From: JAZDGL01 sp043806975
GTDB lineage: Bacteria > Patescibacteriota > Minisyncoccia > CAYZDR01
Reading direction: 5' to 3'
Assembly: GCA_043806975.1 (NCBI GenBank)
Contig: JAZDGL010000015.1
Span: 1 to 6,550 of the forward strand
Length of the DNA: 6,550 nt
In this document: in pieces, positions 4,802 to 6,550 of the stretch
Layout: every line of letters starts with the position of its first letter
Position numbering within the stretch: position 1 is the first letter of the stretch
Notes under the pieces: generated by a model
The model's database searches: none
What the model was told of the DNA's origin: nothing
Seen by the model: the letters and a program-made list of their open reading frames with translations, nothing else
Translations under genes and position numbers: made by a program

Positions 4802-5836
4802 ATGATTTTTCATATTATCACAATTTTTCCAGAAGTATTTAAGCCGTATTTAGATACTTCTATATTAGGTCGCGCGCAGGAAAAAAATCTTGTTGGTTTT
4901 AATTTGATCAATTTGCGCGATTTTGCAACCAATAAACATAAGTCCGTTGACGATGTTCCGTTTGGCGGAGGCGCGGGGATGGTGATGAAGGTGGAGCCGA
5001 TTTACAAAGCGGTATGTGAAGTAAAAGATTCTCTCTTTCTTTCAGATGGACAACACCCCCTCCAACTCCCCCTTTCAAAGGGGGAGAGGAAGAAAGGGTG
5101 CGATATTTGTATAAACGGGCGCAAGGCAACCCCCCTTCTTGATAAAGAGGAGGCTGGGAAGATGTCTGATTTCCGTAGGGGCGGACATATGTGTCCGCCC
5201 GAAAATGCGAGGCTTGGACATCTTAGTTCTGTCGCGAAATCAAAAACAATTTTATTATCTGCCAAAGGACAAAAATTTACTCAATCAAAAGCTCGCGAAC
5301 TGGCGCAGTATGATAACATTATTTTAATTTGCGGACGATATGAAGGCGTGGACGAAAGAGTGGCGGAGCATATCGCGGATGAAGAAATCTCAATCGGTGA
5401 TTATGTTTTAACTGGCGGTGAATTGCCGGCGATGGTTGTTGCCGATGCTGTTACGCGCCTAATCCCCGGCGCGATTTCAGAAGATAGTTTGCGCGAGGAA
5501 TCATTTGGTGTAGGGGCGGTTCATGAACCGCCTGAAGACGGCGAAGGATCTCGAATGGATTTAGGTGGTTCCGTAGGGGCGGAAGATTTTCCGCCCCTAC
5601 AAACCGACAATATTCCGGAAATAAAAAATAAAAAAACCAAAATTGAAAATTGCAAATTGTTCGTCCAAAACGGATCCGCCTTGAATGGAAAAATTGAAAA
5701 TTGTTTAGAATATCCTCAATATACCCGCCCAGCCGTTTTTAAAACCGACGAAGGCGAAGAGTGGAAAGTCCCTGAAATTTTGCTTTCTGGCAATCACGAG
5801 GAAATTAGGAAGTGGCGTGAAAAGAATCAGAAATAA
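4802..5836 (+). CDS. trmD: tRNA (guanine-N1)-methyltransferase, enlarged by two repeat-derived insertions
   Basis: TrmD uses S-adenosylmethionine to methylate G37 next to the anticodon of several tRNAs, preventing +1 frameshifts. It is a SPOUT-fold homodimer with a trefoil knot. The start MIFHIITIFPEVFKPYLDTS and VDDVPFGGGAGMVMKVEPIY (about 50-68) are canonical. So are GRYEGVDERV (178-187), SIGDYVLTGGELPA, LEYPQYTRPAVF (from 302) and LLSGNHEEIRKWR near the C-terminus. The length is 344 aa against about 220-250 for the family. The excess lies in two blocks, residues about 75-145 and about 236-301. At DNA level these consist largely of palindromes and short repeats, yet the frame stays open. 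The first lies before the strand TILLSAKG; the second is in the flexible linker between the two domains. The motif usually ending DSF reads EESF (232-235), so the position I align with the catalytic aspartate is glutamate. No Shine-Dalgarno or convincing promoter precedes ATG 4802. Confidence 0.95.
   Translation: MIFHIITIFPEVFKPYLDTSILGRAQEKNLVGFNLINLRDFATNKHKSVDDVPFGGGAGMVMKVEPIYKAVCEVKDSLFLSDGQHPLQLPLSKGERKKGCDICINGRKATPLLDKEEAGKMSDFRRGGHMCPPENARLGHLSSVAKSKTILLSAKGQKFTQSKARELAQYDNIILICGRYEGVDERVAEHIADEEISIGDYVLTGGELPAMVVADAVTRLIPGAISEDSLREESFGVGAVHEPPEDGEGSRMDLGGSVGAEDFPPLQTDNIPEIKNKKTKIENCKLFVQNGSALNGKIENCLEYPQYTRPAVFKTDEGEEWKVPEILLSGNHEEIRKWREKNQK
5054..5100. repeat. GC-rich palindromic repeat inside trmD (C/G-tract type)
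   Basis: CTCCCCCTTT (5066-5075) and AAAGGGGGAG (5077-5086) are perfect arms around one base. Outer arms CACCC (5054-5058) and GGGTG (5096-5100) extend the symmetry imperfectly. The C/G tracts contrast with the surrounding AT-rich coding sequence. The element lies in the first trmD insertion and is translated as HPLQLPLSKGERKKG. Confidence 0.8.
5130..5160. repeat. imperfect hairpin repeat inside trmD, related in style to 5054-5100
   Basis: A run of C (5130-5135) followed by TTCTT, a GATA loop, then AAGAGGAGG forms an imperfect hairpin with wobble pairs. Its pyrimidine-rich left side and purine-rich right side suggest a decayed copy of a C/G-tract palindrome. This is weaker than the neighbouring repeats. 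Confidence 0.4.
5159..5224. repeat. compound palindrome inside trmD with GTAGGGGCGG core (copy 1)
   Basis: The core arms GGGCGGACA (5179-5187) and TGTCCGCCC (5192-5200) enclose TATG. An outer pair AAGATGTC (5159-5166) and GACATCTT (5217-5224) is also perfect, and ATTT/AAAT lies between them. The left boundary carries GTAGGGGCGG (5175-5184), shared with the two later copies. TTCCGTAGGGGCGGA (5171-5185) is repeated exactly at 5569-5583. The right CCTAC end is missing. Read in the trmD frame as RRGGHMCPP. Confidence 0.88.
5510..5533. repeat. GTAGGGGCGG palindrome inside trmD (copy 2)
   Basis: GTAGGGGCGG at 5510-5519 opens an 18-bp perfect palindrome, GGCGGTTCA/TGAACCGCC (5515-5532). It marks the start of the second trmD insertion, directly after the conserved EESF. 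Read as VGAVHEPPE, a different reading phase from copy 1. Confidence 0.88.
5573..5600. repeat. GTAGGGGCGG palindrome inside trmD (copy 3, most complete)
   Basis: GTAGGGGCGGAA (5573-5584) and TTCCGCCCCTAC (5589-5600) are perfect 12-nt arms around GATT. This is the most complete copy and defines the element as GTAGGGGCGG, a variable centre, then CCGCCCCTAC. It is read as VGAEDFPPL, in the same phase as copy 2 and 63 nt from it. Confidence 0.92.
5639..5703. repeat. heptamer run and 14-bp direct repeat inside trmD
   Basis: AATTG occurs at 5641, 5648 and 5655, exactly 7 nt apart, and again at 5692 and 5699. AAAATTGAAAATTG is an exact direct repeat at 5639-5652 and 5690-5703, 51 nt apart and therefore in frame, giving KIENC twice. 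AATTG is the reverse complement of the CAATT that recurs every 7 nt after nusB (424-465), so both may belong to one heptamer family in opposite orientation. The block completes the second trmD insertion. Confidence 0.7.
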
Positions 5837-5850
5837 ATTAAAAAATCAAA

Positions 5851-5879
5851 TTGACATTATTTTCTATTTTCTCTACAAT
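5851..5879 (+). promoter_or_regulatory. sigma70 promoter for hicBA
   Basis: TTGACA (5851-5856) is a perfect -35 box and TACAAT (5874-5879) a near-perfect -10, with a 17-nt spacer. Transcription would start near 5886, just before the Shine-Dalgarno AAGGAG (5888-5893), so the leader is very short. This is the strongest promoter in the window. HicB-type antitoxins often repress their own promoter, but no clear operator palindrome is visible. Confidence 0.82.
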
Positions 5880-5903
5880 TAAAGCATAAGGAGCAATAAT
5901 TTT

Positions 5904-6146
5904 ATGAGAATTTCGACATTAGCAAACAATCAGATATTCCCTGTTATTTTAGAAGAAGATAGATCTGGGGGGTATATAGTCATAAATCCTGCCATTGATG
6001 GTTGTTATAGTCAAGGAGAAACCGTGGAAGATGCTTTAAGAAACATTAAAGAAGCTACGGAGCTTTGTGTTGAAGAATTAGGTGAAAAATCAAATAAAAT
6101 AAAACCAAAAAATATAAGCTTGCATCTAATAAATATAAAAAAATAG
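5904..6146 (+). CDS. hicB: HicB-family antitoxin
   Basis: HicB proteins neutralise the HicA mRNA-cleaving toxin by binding it. The fold is a degraded RNase H-like domain. FPVILEEDRSGGYIVINP (12-29) followed by IDGCYSQGETVEDALRNIKEA (31-51) is the classic HicB pattern: an acidic beta hairpin, GC(Y/F)SQG and a helix. The protein has 80 aa, and no DNA-binding helix-turn-helix or ribbon-helix-helix is obvious in the C-terminal part. It may be a short form whose autoregulation, if any, depends on other contacts. ATG 5904 is supported by AAGGAG 10 nt upstream. The antitoxin gene comes first, the reverse of the more common hicA-hicB order. The stop is 1 nt before hicA. Confidence 0.88.
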   Translation: MRISTLANNQIFPVILEEDRSGGYIVINPAIDGCYSQGETVEDALRNIKEATELCVEELGEKSNKIKPKNISLHLINIKK

Positions 6147-6147
6147 C

Positions 6148-6375
6148 GTGTCCGAGAAATTGCCAATCATCTCAGGTATAAAAGTAATTAAAAAATTAGA
6201 AAAATACGGCTACCATATTATTAGAAGAAAAGGAAGTCATGTTCGTTTAAGACACCTGAAAGGGTCTGTTTTTAAACCCATCACAGTCCCGCTTCATAAA
6301 GAAATAAAATATGGACTTTTATATCAAATAATAAAAGACGCGAATTTAAGTGTTGAAGAATTTAATAAACTTTAA
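6148..6375 (+). CDS. hicA: HicA-family mRNA interferase toxin
   Basis: HicA is a small double-stranded-RNA-binding-like protein that cleaves mRNA and tmRNA independently of translation when HicB is lost. The 75-aa protein has the N-terminal helix ISGIKVIKKLEKYGYHIIRR. The catalytic segment KGSHVRLRH (28-36) carries the conserved histidine (H31), and the strand ITVPLHKEIKYGLLYQIIKDA precedes SVEEF. All parts needed for activity seem present. The start is GTG at 6148, 1 nt after the hicB stop and without its own Shine-Dalgarno, so translation is probably coupled to hicB. This would help keep toxin below antitoxin. Confidence 0.9.
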   Translation: MSEKLPIISGIKVIKKLEKYGYHIIRRKGSHVRLRHLKGSVFKPITVPLHKEIKYGLLYQIIKDANLSVEEFNKL

Positions 6376-6395
6376 AAAATAAAAAGGAGAAAAAT

Positions 6396-6476
6396 ATGGG
6401 AACATTTAAAATCGTAGATTTTCCCCGTCAGCTTGCTGCGGGGTTACCTTGCAGGGAAGAGTTCGAGAAACCGTAG
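6396..6476 (+). CDS. possible 26-aa ORF or remnant gene start
   Basis: ATG 6396 has a strong Shine-Dalgarno (AGGAG, 6385-6389, 6 nt upstream) and lies 20 nt after hicA. The frame reads MGTFKIVDF, then PRQLAAGLPCREEFEKP, ending at TAG 6474-6476. From about codon 10 it runs through a REP-like hairpin. One reading is that the first nine codons are the original start of a third gene of the hic transcript, broken by the repeat. It may instead be a leader peptide or chance. I do not recognise it. Confidence 0.3.
   Translation: MGTFKIVDFPRQLAAGLPCREEFEKP
6423..6443. repeat. REP-like bulged hairpin, copy 1
   Basis: CCCCG (6423-6427), an unpaired T, then CAG (6429-6431) pair with CTG (6436-6438) and CGGGG (6439-6443) around a CTTG loop. 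It has the same architecture as the hairpin at 6507-6532, with changed but still complementary stem bases. This resembles REP or IS200/IS605 subterminal hairpins, which often carry an extrahelical base in the stem. Confidence 0.65.
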
Positions 6477-6487
6477 GTTTATCGAAC
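6461..6487. repeat. hairpin between the two REP-like hairpins
   Basis: GTTCGA (6461-6466), G, AAACC (6468-6472), loop GTA, GGTTT (6476-6480), A, TCGAAC (6482-6487) gives 11 pairs with one G/A mismatch. An outer pair GGAAGA (6455-6460)/TCTTCC (6496-6501) could extend it. CCTTGCA is repeated directly at 6447-6453 and 6500-6506. It may be part of the mobile repeat or a structured RNA. Confidence 0.5.
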
Positions 6488-6506
6488 ATAATCAATCTTC
6501 CTTGCA

Positions 6507-6532
6507 TACCTCGACAGCTTGGCTGCGAGGTA
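6507..6532. repeat. REP-like bulged hairpin, copy 2
   Basis: TACCTCG (6507-6513), an unpaired A, CAG (6515-6517), loop CTTGG, CTG (6523-6525), CGAGGTA (6526-6532). Relative to copy 1, both sides of one stem pair differ (C-G becomes T-A), so pairing is kept. GTAG at 6530-6533 follows the stem, recalling the GTAG of REP sequences. An ATG at 6541 near the window edge might begin the next gene. Confidence 0.65.
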
Positions 6533-6550
6533 GTTGATTAATGAAAATAA

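Noticed and set aside
5002..5265. Reverse-strand ORF across the first trmD insertion as a gene
   Set aside because: It is explained by stop-poor GC-rich repeats; the protein looks like translated repeat and has no start signal.
5024..5704. Trm D insertions as self-splicing introns or inteins
   Set aside because: Each block is only about 200 nt, the frame stays open throughout, and there are no intein splice motifs or group I/II core features.
1..6550. Alternative genetic code with TGA as glycine or tryptophan
   Set aside because: No gene ends in TGA, but no in-frame TGA occurs in any of the genes either, and all proteins are full length under the standard code.
1..6550. CRISPR array or tRNA genes
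   Set aside because: No evenly spaced 25-37 nt direct repeats and no cloverleaf with a T-arm were found on either strand by eye.

Overview
The window looks like chromosome of a candidate phyla radiation bacterium (Patescibacteria, most likely a parcubacterium-like lineage). This is inferred from the AT-rich sequence, tightly packed short genes, few Shine-Dalgarno sites, a shortened SMC, and an rpsP-KH-trmD block that lacks rimM. No rRNA or tRNA marker is present, so the placement is tentative. The standard code fits every gene, and all stops are TAA or TAG.

Layout, all on the + strand: nusB (only the first few codons missing); a heptamer tandem repeat; a small membrane-protein gene that appears frameshifted; rnc (RNase III); smc (771 aa, no room for a canonical hinge); an AT-rich terminator; rpsP with a promoter that would give an almost leaderless mRNA; khpA (KH RNA-binding protein) with its own extended -10 promoter and a strong terminator; trmD (tRNA m1G37 methyltransferase), enlarged to 344 aa by two in-frame insertions made largely of palindromic and heptameric repeats; a hicB-hicA toxin-antitoxin pair with its own near-consensus promoter; and a terminal 175 bp with a tiny ORF and a pair of related REP-like hairpins.

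Functionally the left part covers antitermination and RNA processing (NusB, RNase III) plus chromosome organisation (SMC). The middle holds translation genes (S16, KhpA, TrmD), which are separate transcription units here rather than one rpsP-rimM-trmD-rplS operon. The right end is accessory: a toxin-antitoxin module, then a repeat that resembles IS200/RAYT-associated REP sequence.

The most unusual feature is trmD. Three copies of a palindrome starting GTAGGGGCGG, a second GC-rich palindrome and two runs of a 7-nt repeat lie inside the open frame of an essential enzyme. They sit only at two places where the TrmD fold should tolerate additions, and they are read in more than one phase. This closely parallels the Rickettsia palindromic elements found inside genes. 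The hinge-poor SMC and the covarying bulged hairpins at the right edge are next in interest.
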